Of a DNA stretch of 64,000 nucleotides, positions 50,004 to 59,298 are shown in pieces. Where the stretch lies: the NCBI GenBank assembly GCA_017430535.1, contig JAFRMR010000027.1, positions 44,994 through 108,993 on the forward strand. The letters are read 5' to 3'. The DNA comes from Clostridia bacterium (lineage in GTDB: Bacteria; Bacillota; Clostridia; Oscillospirales; Acutalibacteraceae). A program made the position numbers and the translations under genes. The notes under the pieces were generated by a model that searched no databases, was not told where the DNA came from, and was given only the letters and a program-made list of their open reading frames with translations. Numbering within the stretch: position 1 is the stretch's first letter; each line of letters begins with the position of its first letter.

Positions 50004-50867
50004 TTATTCAAGGGTTTCAAGGGCTTTTACTATGGCCGAAAGATCCTCTTTGTTATAGAAGGTCAGCTCAAGAACGCCGTTTTCTTTATTCCCCTTGGTG
50101 ATAACCCGGGCTTTTCTGCCCAGGGAATTATTGAGAGCCAGCTCAACCTCGTCAAAATAGCTGTTTCTCTTGGTTTTTGACGAAGTTTTGGGTTTCTTTG
50201 CGGAATTATAGGATTTTACAAGCTTTTCGCATTCCCTTACGGAAAAGCCTTTTTCGGCAGCCAGCTTTGCGGCGGCAATTAAATCCTTATCGTTTTCAAT
50301 GCCGGCAAGGGCTTTTGCGTGGCCTGCGGAGAGCTCATTTTTCTCCACCATCTTAATTACGGCGGCGGGGAGCTTCAGCAGCCTCAGGGAGTTTGCCACG
50401 GCGGGCCTTGACTTCCCTACCCTTTTTGCCGCCTCTTCCTGAGTGAGGCCGTAGCTTTCAATCAGGTCCGCAAATCCGCGGGCCTCTTCAACCGGGTTCA
50501 GATCCTCCCTCTGCAGGTTTTCAATAAGGGAGATTACGCTTGCCTCTTCATCGGAAAGGGTTTTTACGGTTACGGGAACCTCCGTAAGCCCTGCTATTCT
50601 TGCGGCTCTCCATCTTCTTTCGCCGGCTATGAGCTGATATCCGCCGCCGGGCAGAGGCCTTACAAGCAGGGGCTGCAGCACGCCGTGCTCGGCAATTGAT
50701 GCCGCCAGCTCGGAAAGAGCTTCTTCATCAAAATTCTTCCTGGCCTGGTCCTTATTGGGCTCAATATCTGAAAGCTTAAGGGTTATTGCGGCTGCGGAAT
50801 CATCATTTGCGTTATCTTCAAAAAGGAAATCAAGTCCTTTTCCCAGTCCTCTTTTTTTCTCTGCCAT
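50004..50867 (-). CDS. parB: Chromosome-partitioning protein ParB (Spo0J)
   Basis: 287 residues. N-terminal MAEKKRGLGKGLDFLFED and the CTPase motifs GERRWRAARIAGLTEVPV (about 79-96) and ENLQREDLNPVEEARGF (about 116-132) are typical. The parS-reading helix-turn-helix is LTQEEAAKRVGKSRPAVANS (about 138-157). The C-terminal dimer domain is short but present (GVLELTFYNKEDLSAIVKAL). It binds parS, spreads by CTP gating and loads SMC near the origin. Two parS sites are in this window (51761 and 52873). Gene order parA-parB after rsmG, as in other Firmicutes. RBS GAGGTAATAACA. Confidence 0.97.
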   Translation of the reverse strand: MAEKKRGLGKGLDFLFEDNANDDSAAAITLKLSDIEPNKDQARKNFDEEALSELAASIAEHGVLQPLLVRPLPGGGYQLIAGERRWRAARIAGLTEVPVTVKTLSDEEASVISLIENLQREDLNPVEEARGFADLIESYGLTQEEAAKRVGKSRPAVANSLRLLKLPAAVIKMVEKNELSAGHAKALAGIENDKDLIAAAKLAAEKGFSVRECEKLVKSYNSAKKPKTSSKTKRNSYFDEVELALNNSLGRKARVITKGNKENGVLELTFYNKEDLSAIVKALETLE

Positions 50868-50872
50868 TGTTA

Positions 50873-51643
50873 TTACCTCTTTCCGTTGTTTTTAAGAAAT
50901 TCGGCGGCAAGGGCCTCGTAAGCCTTGGCGCCCTTGGATGATTTATCATAATACATTACGGGCTCACCGAAGGAGGGCGCCTCCGAAAGCCGCACATTGC
51001 GGGGGATAAAGGAGGAATAAACCTTTTTGGGAAAGCACTTCTTTACCTCGTCCACAACCTGCTGGGTAAGGTTAAGCCGCCCGTCATACATGGTAAGCAC
51101 AACGCCCTCAATCTCAATAAGGGGGTTATACAGTCTTTTTACGGTTCTCACGGTGCCTATAAGCTGTGAGAGGCCCTCAAGGGCGTAAAACTCGCACTGG
51201 ATGGGTACCATAAGGGTATCCGCGGCGCAAAGGCCGTTCAGGGTAACAAGGCCCAGGGACGGGGGACAGTCCAGCAGAATAAAATCAAAATCATCCCTTA
51301 TAAGAGCCAGAGCGTTTTTAAGCCGTGATTCACGGCGCTCCATATCCGCAAGCTCAATCTCAGCCCCGGCAAGGTCCATGGAGGAGGGGATGAGGTAAAC
51401 ATTTTCAAACTTTGTTTTTATTACGCATTCCCCGGCGGAAAAAGCTTCTGTTATAATGCCGTAGGAGGTTTTTTCAAGCCCCTTTTTGTTTACGCCGAGA
51501 CCGCTGGTGGAGTTGCCCTGGGGGTCAATATCCACAAGCAGAGTTTTATATCCCTTTGCGCCCAGAGCGGCGGTCAGGTTCACGGCGGTGGTGGTTTTGC
51601 CTACTCCGCCTTTCTGGTTGGCTATAGCAACGCATTTAATCAT
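50873..51643 (-). CDS. parA: Chromosome-partitioning ATPase ParA (Soj)
   Basis: 256 residues from ATG 51643 (AAAGG, 8 nt upstream; an in-frame GTG at 51652 overlaps that site). Deviant Walker A ANQKGGVGKTTTAVNLTAAL (about 9-28) with the signature Lys, Walker A' and B regions TLLVDIDPQGNSTSGLGV and FDFILLDCPPSLGLVTLNGL. It forms a DNA-bound ATP dimer that positions ParB-parS complexes and, in Bacillus, controls DnaA. Its stop is 5 nt from parB. Confidence 0.97.
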   Translation of the reverse strand: MIKCVAIANQKGGVGKTTTAVNLTAALGAKGYKTLLVDIDPQGNSTSGLGVNKKGLEKTSYGIITEAFSAGECVIKTKFENVYLIPSSMDLAGAEIELADMERRESRLKNALALIRDDFDFILLDCPPSLGLVTLNGLCAADTLMVPIQCEFYALEGLSQLIGTVRTVKRLYNPLIEIEGVVLTMYDGRLNLTQQVVDEVKKCFPKKVYSSFIPRNVRLSEAPSFGEPVMYYDKSSKGAKAYEALAAEFLKNNGKR

Positions 51644-51750
51644 TTTTATCACCTTTTTGCTGTTTTTTCGCGATTTTCACACAGTATAGCACATAAATAA
51701 TGAAAATAAAAGAGAAAATTTTATAAAAAACAAAAGAGTTTTACAATAAA

Positions 51751-51788
51751 AACAGCCGGATGTTCCACGTGAAACATCCGGTTTTGTA
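51751..51788. terminator. Terminator whose stem contains a parS site
   Basis: AAAACAGCCGGATGTT and AACATCCGGTTTT form a long stem whose inner part is the parS palindrome at 51761-51776. A and T runs flank it. It closes transcription from rsmG ahead of parA. Confidence 0.7.
51761..51776. promoter_or_regulatory. parS site 1
   Basis: TGTTCCACGTGAAACA, differing at one base from the Bacillus consensus parS TGTTTCACGTGAAACA and well inside the accepted set. Position is between rsmG and parA. Confidence 0.93.
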
Positions 51789-51803
51789 TTTATTATATTG
51801 TTT

Positions 51804-52505
51804 TTACAGGGGCTTTTTTGAAATCTGACTGCCGTGGCGGGGGTATTTCGGAGGAGCAGGGGAGAGCTTTTTTATTATGAGCAGAGACCTGCTGCCGTCC
51901 GTGAGGGTAAAATCAATGCTCTTTTCAAGGCTGCCCCCAAGGGTTTTGATTGCGGTGTAAGCCGATTTAGATTCCTCTGCTGCGGAGGCGCCCTTCATGG
52001 GGATAAATGTTCCGCCCGGTTTTACAAGGGGAAGAGCCAGCTCGCACAGAGTATTAAGCCGGGCAACGGCCCTTGAAACAGCAATATCGTATTTTTCTCT
52101 GTAATCCGGGTTCTGCCCCAGTTCTTCCGCACGGCCGTGGAGAACTTCCGCCTCAAGGCCCAGAGCGTCAAGGGCTTCCAAAACAAAATCCAGCTTTTTC
52201 CCTGTAGAGTCCAGCAGGGTAAGTTTTAAATCCGGCCGCATAATCAGCAGGGGAATTCCGGGGAAACCTGCCCCGCAGCCAAGGTCCAGCACCTTTGCCC
52301 CCTGAGGAATATCTGCTTTAAGCAGGCTGATGCTGTCTGCAAAATGCTTTACCGCAATGCCGTCGGGGTCCGTAATGGAGGTAAGGTTTACGCTTTTGTT
52401 CTTTTCTGTGAGCAGCGCCCCGAAGGAATCCAGCAGCTCAAGCTGCTTATCGCTTACGGCGATGCCCTGCAGGTTTTCTTTGAAAAGCTCTTTATTGAAG
52501 TTCAT
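51804..52505 (-). CDS. rsmG: 16S rRNA (guanine-N7) methyltransferase RsmG
   Basis: 233 residues from ATG 52505 (AAAGGA, 6 nt before). Motif [21 protein letters not shown] (about 68-87) binds [22 protein letters not shown] follows, then [20 protein letters not shown] and [10 protein letters not shown]. It methylates N7 of G527 (E. coli numbering) in 16S rRNA. The start overlaps the mnmG stop by 14 bp; the mnmG-rsmG-parA-parB order is conserved in Firmicutes. C-terminal tail ([20 protein letters not shown]) is typical. Confidence 0.96.
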   Translation of the reverse strand: MNFNKELFKENLQGIAVSDKQLELLDSFGALLTEKNKSVNLTSITDPDGIAVKHFADSISLLKADIPQGAKVLDLGCGAGFPGIPLLIMRPDLKLTLLDSTGKKLDFVLEALDALGLEAEVLHGRAEELGQNPDYREKYDIAVSRAVARLNTLCELALPLVKPGGTFIPMKGASAAEESKSAYTAIKTLGGSLEKSIDFTLTDGSRSLLIIKKLSPAPPKYPRHGSQISKKPL

Positions 52506-54369
52506 TTCTGATCCTTTCAAGGTAAACTATGAGAATTGAAACATCGGCAGGGGAGACGCCGCTGATTCTTGAGGCCTTGCCGATGGTCTCAGGCCTTATT
52601 TTGCTCAGCTTTTCCGCAGCCTCAAGCCGCAGGCCGGTTATTTCGTTATAGTTTATATCCTCGGGTATTTCCTGCACTTCCAGCCGCTTCAGCTCGTTTA
52701 TCTGGGCCTGCTGGCGGCGGAGATACCCTTCGTATTTAATATCTATCTCAACCTGCTCAAAAATCTCGTAAGGATAATCCGGCCTGCCGGGGTCAAAGGG
52801 CTCAAGGAGTTTGTAATCCACTCCCGGGCGTTTCAGCAGCTCCGCCATTTTAAGGCCCTTTTCAAGGGGAACTGTTCCACGTGAAACAAGGGCGGCGTCG
52901 AGCTCCGGGGTTTTCTTTATTGAAACCGAGGCGGCTCTTTCTTTTTCCTTTTCTATTTTTTCAAGCTTATCCTTGAAGCGGGCGTACCGCTCTTCTGAAA
53001 TAAGGCCTGCTTTATAGCCGAATTCCGTAAGCCGTCTGTCCGCGTTATCCTGCCTGAGAATCAGCCGGTATTCCGAGCGGCTGGTCATCATCCTGTAAGG
53101 GTCGGAGCAGCCCTTTGTGGTAAGGTCATCAATAAGGGTGCCGATGTAGGATGTGGTTCTGTCAAGGATAAGAGGGGATTCGCCTTTAATTTTAAGGGCG
53201 GCGTTTATGCCTGCAATAAGCCCCTGGGCGGCGGCTTCCTCATATCCGCTGGAGCCGTTGAACTGGCCTGCGCCGTAAAGCCCGGGGAAATCCTTGAACT
53301 CAAGTGTCTGCCTGAGGGCCAACGGGTCAACGCAGTCATACTCAATGGCGTAGGCGGTGCGCAGGAATTCTGCTTTTTCAAGCCCGGGTATGCTGTGCAC
53401 CACTTTAAGCTGAACATCCTCCGGCAGAGATGATGAAAGCCCCTGCAGGTACATTTCATCGGTTTTAAGGCCGCAGGGCTCCACAAAAATCTGGTGCCTC
53501 TCCTTATCCGCAAACCTTACAATTTTATCCTCAATGCTGGGGCAGTATCTGGGGCCTACCCCGTCTATTTTGCCGGAATAGAGAGGGGAGCGGTGAAGGT
53601 TATCAAGGATAACCTGCTTGGTTTCCTCCCCGGTAAAAGCAATATAGCAGGGCTCTTTGTTTTCTACCTCTATATTTTCCAAAAAAGAAAAATGAACAAT
53701 GTTTTCATCCCCGTACTGGGGCTCCAGCGCTTGTATATCAACGCTTCTGCGGTTTACCCTTGGGGGAGTGCCCGTTTTGAAACGGCGGGTGGGAACACCG
53801 AGTTTCTTTAAGCTTTCTGCAAGCTCAGTTGCGGGGAACATACCGTCCGGCCCGCTTTCGTAGGAAATATCGCCTATATAAACTCTGCCTCCCAGGAAAG
53901 TGCCTGTGGCAATTATAACCGCCTTTGCCCTGTGCACCGCCTCAAGCCGGGTTTCCAGCACCCATTCGCCGCCGTCACGGTAAAGGCTTGTGATTTCGCC
54001 CTGGCGCAGGTAAAGGTTTTGCTGCCTTTCAAGCACGCCTTTCATATAATCGGAGTAAGCCCGGCGGTCAATCTGAGCCCTCAGGGAATGCACGGCAGGC
54101 CCTTTGCCAAGGTTCAGCATACGGCTCTGTATGGTGTTGTGATCCGCCGCTTTGCCCATCTCTCCGCCCAAAGCGTCAATTTCCCTCACAAGGTGGCCCT
54201 TTGAGGTGCCGCCGATAGAGGGGTTGCAGGGCATATTGCCTACCCAGTCAAGGTTTATGGTAAATACGGCGGTTCTGCACCCCAGGCGCGCGGCGGCAAG
54301 CCCCGCTTCAATACCCGCGTGGCCTGCGCCTATAACCGCAATATCGTAATTTTCCGAATTATATTTCAT
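52492..54369 (-). CDS. mnmG: tRNA modification enzyme MnmG (GidA)
   Basis: 625 residues. FAD-binding Rossmann motif [20 protein letters not shown] (about 11-30), [11 protein letters not shown] and [19 protein letters not shown] (about 90-108) and the second nucleotide-binding part [20 protein letters not shown] (about 355-374) are diagnostic, as is the C-terminal helical MnmE/tRNA-binding domain ([20 protein letters not shown]). With MnmE it installs carboxymethylaminomethyl at U34 of certain tRNAs. A parS site lies within the coding sequence (52873-52888). It overlaps the uracil-DNA glycosylase gene upstream by 11 bp. Confidence 0.97.
   Translation of the reverse strand: MKYNSENYDIAVIGAGHAGIEAGLAAARLGCRTAVFTINLDWVGNMPCNPSIGGTSKGHLVREIDALGGEMGKAADHNTIQSRMLNLGKGPAVHSLRAQIDRRAYSDYMKGVLERQQNLYLRQGEITSLYRDGGEWVLETRLEAVHRAKAVIIATGTFLGGRVYIGDISYESGPDGMFPATELAESLKKLGVPTRRFKTGTPPRVNRRSVDIQALEPQYGDENIVHFSFLENIEVENKEPCYIAFTGEETKQVILDNLHRSPLYSGKIDGVGPRYCPSIEDKIVRFADKERHQIFVEPCGLKTDEMYLQGLSSSLPEDVQLKVVHSIPGLEKAEFLRTAYAIEYDCVDPLALRQTLEFKDFPGLYGAGQFNGSSGYEEAAAQGLIAGINAALKIKGESPLILDRTTSYIGTLIDDLTTKGCSDPYRMMTSRSEYRLILRQDNADRRLTEFGYKAGLISEERYARFKDKLEKIEKEKERAASVSIKKTPELDAALVSRGTVPLEKGLKMAELLKRPGVDYKLLEPFDPGRPDYPYEIFEQVEIDIKYEGYLRRQQAQINELKRLEVQEIPEDINYNEITGLRLEAAEKLSKIRPETIGKASRISGVSPADVSILIVYLERIRNELQ
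52873..52888. promoter_or_regulatory. parS site 2, inside mnmG
   Basis: TGTTCCACGTGAAACA, identical to site 1 and 1.1 kb away. It codes for part of SRGTVP in MnmG without disturbing the protein. Confidence 0.92.
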
Positions 54370-54937
54370 AAGTATGCTCGCAGATTTCTTTTATTTTATC
54401 CCTGAGCCCTATAAAATCCTCAAGGGCCAGGGGCTTGTTGTTGGGGTTTCTGAGAAGGGCCGCCGGGTGGAAGGTGCCCATAAACTGTATGCCGCCTTTT
54501 TCAAAGAAATCCCCGTGATCCTGAGTAACAAGGAAATCCTTTGATATAAGCCGCTTTGCGCTTATCCTGCCAAGGCACACGATGATTTTGGGGCGGATAA
54601 GCCTGGTCTGCTCACGGAGCCACTCAATGCAGCAGTCCTGCTCCTGCTCCGAGGGGTCCCTGTTTTCAGGCGGGCGGCACTTTACCATATTTGCAATATA
54701 GATGTTTTTGTGCCTGTCAAGGTTGATATATTCAAGGTATTTGTCAAGGAGCCGGCCTCCTCTGCCCACAAAGGGCTCACCCTTCATATCTTCATTGTAG
54801 CCGGGGCCTTCGCCCACAAACATAACCTCCGCTTTTTCGTTGCCTACGCCGAAAACAAGGTTTGTGCGGGTTTTGCCAAGCTCGCATTTCATGCACTTCA
54901 TGCAGTCGGCTTTAAGAGTGTTCCAGTCCTTATACAT
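54359..54937 (-). CDS. Uracil-DNA glycosylase, family 4 type
   Basis: 192 residues from ATG 54937 (GAGGGA upstream), overlapping the ribF stop by 8 bp. Four Cys for a 4Fe-4S cluster are in [11 protein letters not shown] (N-terminus) and [20 protein letters not shown]. The active-site motifs are [20 protein letters not shown] (about 42-61) and [14 protein letters not shown] (about 152-165). It removes uracil from deaminated DNA as the first step of base excision repair. Cluster spacing resembles thermophile-type Udg4, which is widespread in Clostridia. Confidence 0.93.
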   Translation of the reverse strand: MYKDWNTLKADCMKCMKCELGKTRTNLVFGVGNEKAEVMFVGEGPGYNEDMKGEPFVGRGGRLLDKYLEYINLDRHKNIYIANMVKCRPPENRDPSEQEQDCCIEWLREQTRLIRPKIIVCLGRISAKRLISKDFLVTQDHGDFFEKGGIQFMGTFHPAALLRNPNNKPLALEDFIGLRDKIKEICEHTYEI

Positions 54938-55832
54938 TTTCTTTTCCCTCATTTTCAAGAATTATAAGCGCGCGGCCGATATCCGCTTTTATCTGAGCGG
55001 CAAGCTCCGATTCCCCGGAAAAGGCTTTTTCATCCCTTATGCGGTCAATCAGCCGTATTTCAAGCATTTCGCCGTATAAATCACGGGTGCAGCCCGGTAT
55101 GTGGGTTTCGCTGCGCACCTCTTCGCCCCCGAAGGTAGGGCGGCAGCCGATGGATGTAACTGCCGGCAGGGGTTTGCCGTCAACAAGGGCAAAGGAGGCG
55201 TAAACGCCGGGGCGGGGGATGATGAAGCCCTCATCAAAATTCTGGTTTGCCGTGGGGAAGCCCATACGGCGGCCCCGCTCGCTGCCGTGAACCACGGTGA
55301 AGCGGTAGCGGAAGCTGTAGCCCAGCATTTCGTTTGCCTGCTTTATATTGCCTGCGGCAAGGGCCTCTCTGATTCTTGTGGAGCTGATTATTTCGCCCCC
55401 CTGCATTACATCCGGGCACACTTCAAGCAAAAGCCCCTTTTCGCTGCACAGGGAGCGCAGGGTTTCAACGGTGCCGCTGCCGTTTTTGCCGAAGCGGTAG
55501 TTGCTGCCGCAGCACAGGGCTCCGCCGCCGAAGCGCTCAACTATTATCTTATTGAAGAATTCTTCGGGGGTATAATCTTTTATTTCTTTAAAAGAAATAT
55601 ATTCAATGTTGATTCCCGTGCTTTTCAGCATTTCCTCTTTAAGCTCCCGGCCCAGTATTTCGCCGGGGGCTTTCCCCGTAAGGGTGAGCAGGGGGTGGGA
55701 ATCAAACAGAAGTATAACAGGAACAAACCCGCGCTCCTTTAGGGAAAGAGCGCAGGCGATAACAGATTTATGACCTTTGTGCAGGCCGTCAAAGCTGCCC
55801 AGAGCGATGGCGGTTTTTGAAAAATCAGCCAT
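54930..55832 (-). CDS. ribF: Riboflavin kinase / FAD synthetase
   Basis: 300 residues. N-terminal FAD synthetase (nucleotidyl transferase): ALGSFDGLHKGHKSVIACAL (about 10-29, HxGH) and ISSTRIREALAAGNIKQANE (about 149-168). The C-terminal riboflavin kinase has GRRMGFPTANQNFDEGFIIP (about 185-204) and GVYASFALVDGKPLPAVTSI. It converts riboflavin to FMN and then FAD, which supplies cofactors for the flavoproteins of this window such as MnmG. No truB or rbfA nearby. RBS weak (GGAATTCAAT). Confidence 0.95.
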   Translation of the reverse strand: MADFSKTAIALGSFDGLHKGHKSVIACALSLKERGFVPVILLFDSHPLLTLTGKAPGEILGRELKEEMLKSTGINIEYISFKEIKDYTPEEFFNKIIVERFGGGALCCGSNYRFGKNGSGTVETLRSLCSEKGLLLEVCPDVMQGGEIISSTRIREALAAGNIKQANEMLGYSFRYRFTVVHGSERGRRMGFPTANQNFDEGFIIPRPGVYASFALVDGKPLPAVTSIGCRPTFGGEEVRSETHIPGCTRDLYGEMLEIRLIDRIRDEKAFSGESELAAQIKADIGRALIILENEGKENV

Positions 55833-55850
55833 ATTGAATTCCTGTGTTGA

Positions 55851-57671
55851 TTATTTATGCTTGAACTGCTGTTTCATCCTCTGTTCCTTTGAAAGTATGC
55901 GCTTGCGAAGGCGCAGTGAAACGGGGGTGACTTCAAGCAGCTCGTCATCCTTTATAAATTCCATGCACTGCTCAAGGCTCATTGTGCTTGGGGGCACAAG
56001 CCTCAGAGCATCATCGGAGCCGGAGGCGCGGGTGTTGGTAAGGTGCTTTAATTTGCACACATTGCAGGTAACATCCTCGCTTTTTGCGCATTCGCCTATA
56101 ATCATACCTTCATACACATCAACGCCGGGGCCGATGAAAAGCCGGCCTCTGTCCTGGGTGTTGAAAAGGCCGTAGGCGGAGGAAACGCCGGTTTCGTGCA
56201 CGATGATTGAGCCCCGCTCTCTGGTCTGTATTTCACCCTTGAAGGGCTGGTAGCCGTCAAAGAGCTGGTTCATAATGCCGTTGCCATTGGTATCCGTAAG
56301 GAATTCGGAGCGGTAGCCGATAAGGCCCCTTGAGGGGATTTTGAACTCAAGGTGGGTGGAGCCGCCTTCACGGGCGCCCATATTCTCAAGCTCCGCTTTC
56401 CTTGCGCCAAGTTTCTCTATAACGGCGCCTACATACTGCTCGGGAACCTCGATAATAAGCAGCTCCACGGGCTCGTAGGTAACGCCGTCAATCTCTTTAA
56501 GAATTACCTTGGGCCTTGAAACCTGGAATTCATAGCCCTGGCGGCGCATTGTTTCTATAAGAATTGAAAGGTGGAGCTCGCCTCTGCCGCTTACCTTGAA
56601 GGTATCTGTGGTTTCGGTTTCCTCAACCTTCATGCTCACATTTGTTTCAACCTCTTTGAACAGGCGGTCCCTGAGGTTTCTTGAGGTGACAAACTTGCCT
56701 TCCTTACCCGCAAAGGGGCTGTCATTAACTATGAAATTCATTGAAAGGGTGGGCTCGTCAATCTTTATGAAGGGCAGGGGATCTATATTTTCCGGGTCGC
56801 AGAGGGTTTCGCCTATGTTAAGGTCCTCTATACCGGAAACGCAGATGATATCCCCGGCCTGAGCCTCCTCGCACTCAACCCTTTTGAGGCCCTCAAACTG
56901 GTAGAGGCGGGAAACCTTGATATTCTGCACGGTGCCGTCTGTTTTGCACAGGGCGGCCTGCTGGTTGCGCTTTATATGCCCTCTTTCAACCCTGCCTATG
57001 CCTATGCGGCCGATGTAATCATCATAATCAAGGGATGAAAACAGGCACTGAAGGGGGCCTTCTGCATCTCCGGCAGGGGGAGCGATATTTTCAAGTATGG
57101 AGTCAAAAAGGGGCTGCATATCGCCGGAGCGGACCTCCGGGTCAAGGCTTGAGTAGCCCTCTTTCGCGCTGGCGTAAACCACCGGGAACTCAAGCTGATC
57201 CTCATCGGCGCCAAGGTCAATGAATAAATCAAGCACCTCATCCAGCACCTCAAAGGGGCGGGCGTTGGGGCGGTCAATCTTATTGATGACCACCAGCACG
57301 GTTTTCTTAAGGTTAAGGGCTTTTTTAAGCACAAATCTGGTCTGGGGCATGCAGCCCTCAAAGGCGTCCACAAGCAGCAGTACGCCATCCACCATCATAA
57401 GTATGCGCTCAACCTCACCGCCGAAATCCGCGTGGCCCGGGGTGTCTACAACATTTATTTTGGTGCCCTTGTAGTGTATTGACGTGTTTTTGGAGAGGAT
57501 AGTGATGCCTCTTTCGCGCTCAAGGTCGTTGGAGTCCATAACTCTTTCGGCAACCTGCTCGTTTTCTCTGAAGGTGCCGCTCTGCTTGAGCATTTCGTCA
57601 ACCAGGGTTGTTTTGCCGTGGTCTACATGGGCGATTATTGCAATATTTCTTAAATCTTTATTGGGGGACAA
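55851..57671 (-). CDS. typA: GTP-binding protein TypA/BipA
   Basis: 606 residues, standard. G1 AHVDHGKTTLVDEMLKQSGT (about 14-33), effector region RERGITILSKNTSIHY, G3 VDTPGHADFGGEVERILM (about 75-92), G4 VINKIDRPNARPFEV (about 129-143). Then EF-G-like domains and the BipA-specific C-terminal part (VCKLKHLTNTRASGSDDALR). A ribosome-bound GTPase needed for growth under stress or cold. The start is TTG at 57671, preceded by AAAGAGGTAATCCCA; no ATG is available near the conserved N-terminus. Confidence 0.95.
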   Translation of the reverse strand: MSPNKDLRNIAIIAHVDHGKTTLVDEMLKQSGTFRENEQVAERVMDSNDLERERGITILSKNTSIHYKGTKINVVDTPGHADFGGEVERILMMVDGVLLLVDAFEGCMPQTRFVLKKALNLKKTVLVVINKIDRPNARPFEVLDEVLDLFIDLGADEDQLEFPVVYASAKEGYSSLDPEVRSGDMQPLFDSILENIAPPAGDAEGPLQCLFSSLDYDDYIGRIGIGRVERGHIKRNQQAALCKTDGTVQNIKVSRLYQFEGLKRVECEEAQAGDIICVSGIEDLNIGETLCDPENIDPLPFIKIDEPTLSMNFIVNDSPFAGKEGKFVTSRNLRDRLFKEVETNVSMKVEETETTDTFKVSGRGELHLSILIETMRRQGYEFQVSRPKVILKEIDGVTYEPVELLIIEVPEQYVGAVIEKLGARKAELENMGAREGGSTHLEFKIPSRGLIGYRSEFLTDTNGNGIMNQLFDGYQPFKGEIQTRERGSIIVHETGVSSAYGLFNTQDRGRLFIGPGVDVYEGMIIGECAKSEDVTCNVCKLKHLTNTRASGSDDALRLVPPSTMSLEQCMEFIKDDELLEVTPVSLRLRKRILSKEQRMKQQFKHK

Positions 57672-57699
57672 TGGGATTACCTCTTTATTTCTTTGAGTA

Positions 57700-59208
57700 T
57701 TATTCGTGTATTTCTATTCCTTCGGCCTCTCTCTTTGCCTTAAGGTCCTCAATCATCTTATCCTTCTCTTTGCCTGAAATCTTATAGAAGAACATGGGGA
57801 TCGCGCAAAGCAGCAGGCTTACGCCGGGTATAACCGAAACCAGTGAGAATACGGCGAAATTCTGGCCGTGGGTAAGCTCCAGGGCGGATTTTACCGCTGT
57901 GGTGGAGTACATCTCGGAGGGATCGATATTGATAAGCATATACATAATGATTATGCCGCAGGTTGAAAGGGCTGAGCCGATTTTATTCACAAAGCCCTGA
58001 ATCGCGGAGCCCAGGCCGTTATCCCTGTAGCCTGTTTTAAGCTCCAGGTAGTCAAGGCCGTCGCCTATAAGGGCGCCCGTAAGCACGTTGATAACGCCCA
58101 GGGGAATGCTTGAAACAATGATGAAGGGGATGCAGGCGTAAAGGTTATTGGTAAACCAGCCTATAAGGGTGGTGCCTACGCTTGCGGCGGCGCCTGCTAT
58201 GCAGGTATAGATAAGCAGCTTTTTATAATCCACCTTCCTCATAAGCATGGGCATAAGAAGGGTGGCGCCGAACATACCCACAATGGCGCAAATCTGGAAT
58301 ATTGTTTTTACAAGGCCCACGCTGGCGTCAATGGCGGCAACTTTATCCGCATAGGGCAGGGAGGCAAGGTCAACGCCCTTGTACTTGCCCGTGGGGATGT
58401 AGAAGGCATAGCGGGCAACGTGGATTGCCGCGGCCTGCACCATATATCTGCCGCTTGAAAGCACGCCCATAAGCAGCACAAGCATAAGGGGCTTGCAGGT
58501 AAATACTCTTTTAAGGGCGGATGCCTCGCCGGGCTTTTTCTTGTGGATGGGGGGCACAACCCTCTCTTTGATATGGAAGTAGGAGTTTATGTACATGGCA
58601 ATGCCTATCGCAACTATCACAACGGCAATTATCAGGTACTTTTTCTTGTTGTATTCAATTACATTGTTTTTATCAATGAAAAGAGGAAGCAGGAAGCTTG
58701 CCGCGAAGAAGAAAATCTCAGGCAGGGCGGAGCCCACGCTGTTGATAATCTTGGTGAAGGAAATAACGGAGCCTCTCTCTCTGGTGTCGGGGGTCATTAC
58801 ATTGGGCAGGCCCCAGAAGGGAACATCCGCCATTGTGTAGCACATACCCCAGGCAATGTAAACCACCGCGCAGAAAACCATGAGCTTTGTGCCGCTTATA
58901 TCCGGGCTCAGGTACATAAGGATTGTGAGCACCGCTATGGGGGCCGCGGCAAAAAGGATGTAGGGCTTCATTTTGCCCCACTTGGTGGTGTGGCTGTCAA
59001 CAATCATACCCATAAGGGGGTCGTTTATGGCGTCCCACACACGGGCAAGGAGCATAAGGCCCAGCACAAACCAGAGGTTAAGCTGAAGAACGTTTACATA
59101 GTAGTCGCTGATGTAGCTGGACATCATGGCGTAAATCATACCCTGGCCGCCGGCGCCCAGCGCGAACATCCACAGTTCTTTTTTACCTACATATTTTTTT
59201 TCTTCCAT
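57700..59208 (-). CDS. GPH-family sugar:cation symporter (MFS)
   Basis: 502 residues, 12 predicted membrane helices. LARVWDAINDPLMGMIVDSH (about 53-72) followed by TTKWGKMKPYILF is the hallmark of the glycoside-pentoside-hexuronide:cation symporters (MelB/XylP group). Later GALIGDGLDYLELKTGYRDN (about 372-391) is the matching second-half motif. It takes up an oligosaccharide, pentoside or glucuronide with sodium or protons. Cytoplasmic tail DKMIEDLKAKREAEGIEI. It follows the NAD-dependent reductase gene on the same strand by 90 nt, with a palindrome in the gap (59234-59268). Confidence 0.92.
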   Translation of the reverse strand: MEEKKYVGKKELWMFALGAGGQGMIYAMMSSYISDYYVNVLQLNLWFVLGLMLLARVWDAINDPLMGMIVDSHTTKWGKMKPYILFAAAPIAVLTILMYLSPDISGTKLMVFCAVVYIAWGMCYTMADVPFWGLPNVMTPDTRERGSVISFTKIINSVGSALPEIFFFAASFLLPLFIDKNNVIEYNKKKYLIIAVVIVAIGIAMYINSYFHIKERVVPPIHKKKPGEASALKRVFTCKPLMLVLLMGVLSSGRYMVQAAAIHVARYAFYIPTGKYKGVDLASLPYADKVAAIDASVGLVKTIFQICAIVGMFGATLLMPMLMRKVDYKKLLIYTCIAGAAASVGTTLIGWFTNNLYACIPFIIVSSIPLGVINVLTGALIGDGLDYLELKTGYRDNGLGSAIQGFVNKIGSALSTCGIIIMYMLINIDPSEMYSTTAVKSALELTHGQNFAVFSLVSVIPGVSLLLCAIPMFFYKISGKEKDKMIEDLKAKREAEGIEIHE

Positions 59209-59298
59209 ATTCTCTCCTCATTTATATCAGCTTTGTCAAGAACGGAGCTGTTGCGAAAAACAGCTCCGGCCGTATAGTTATTGCTGAGAATGCGGGAA

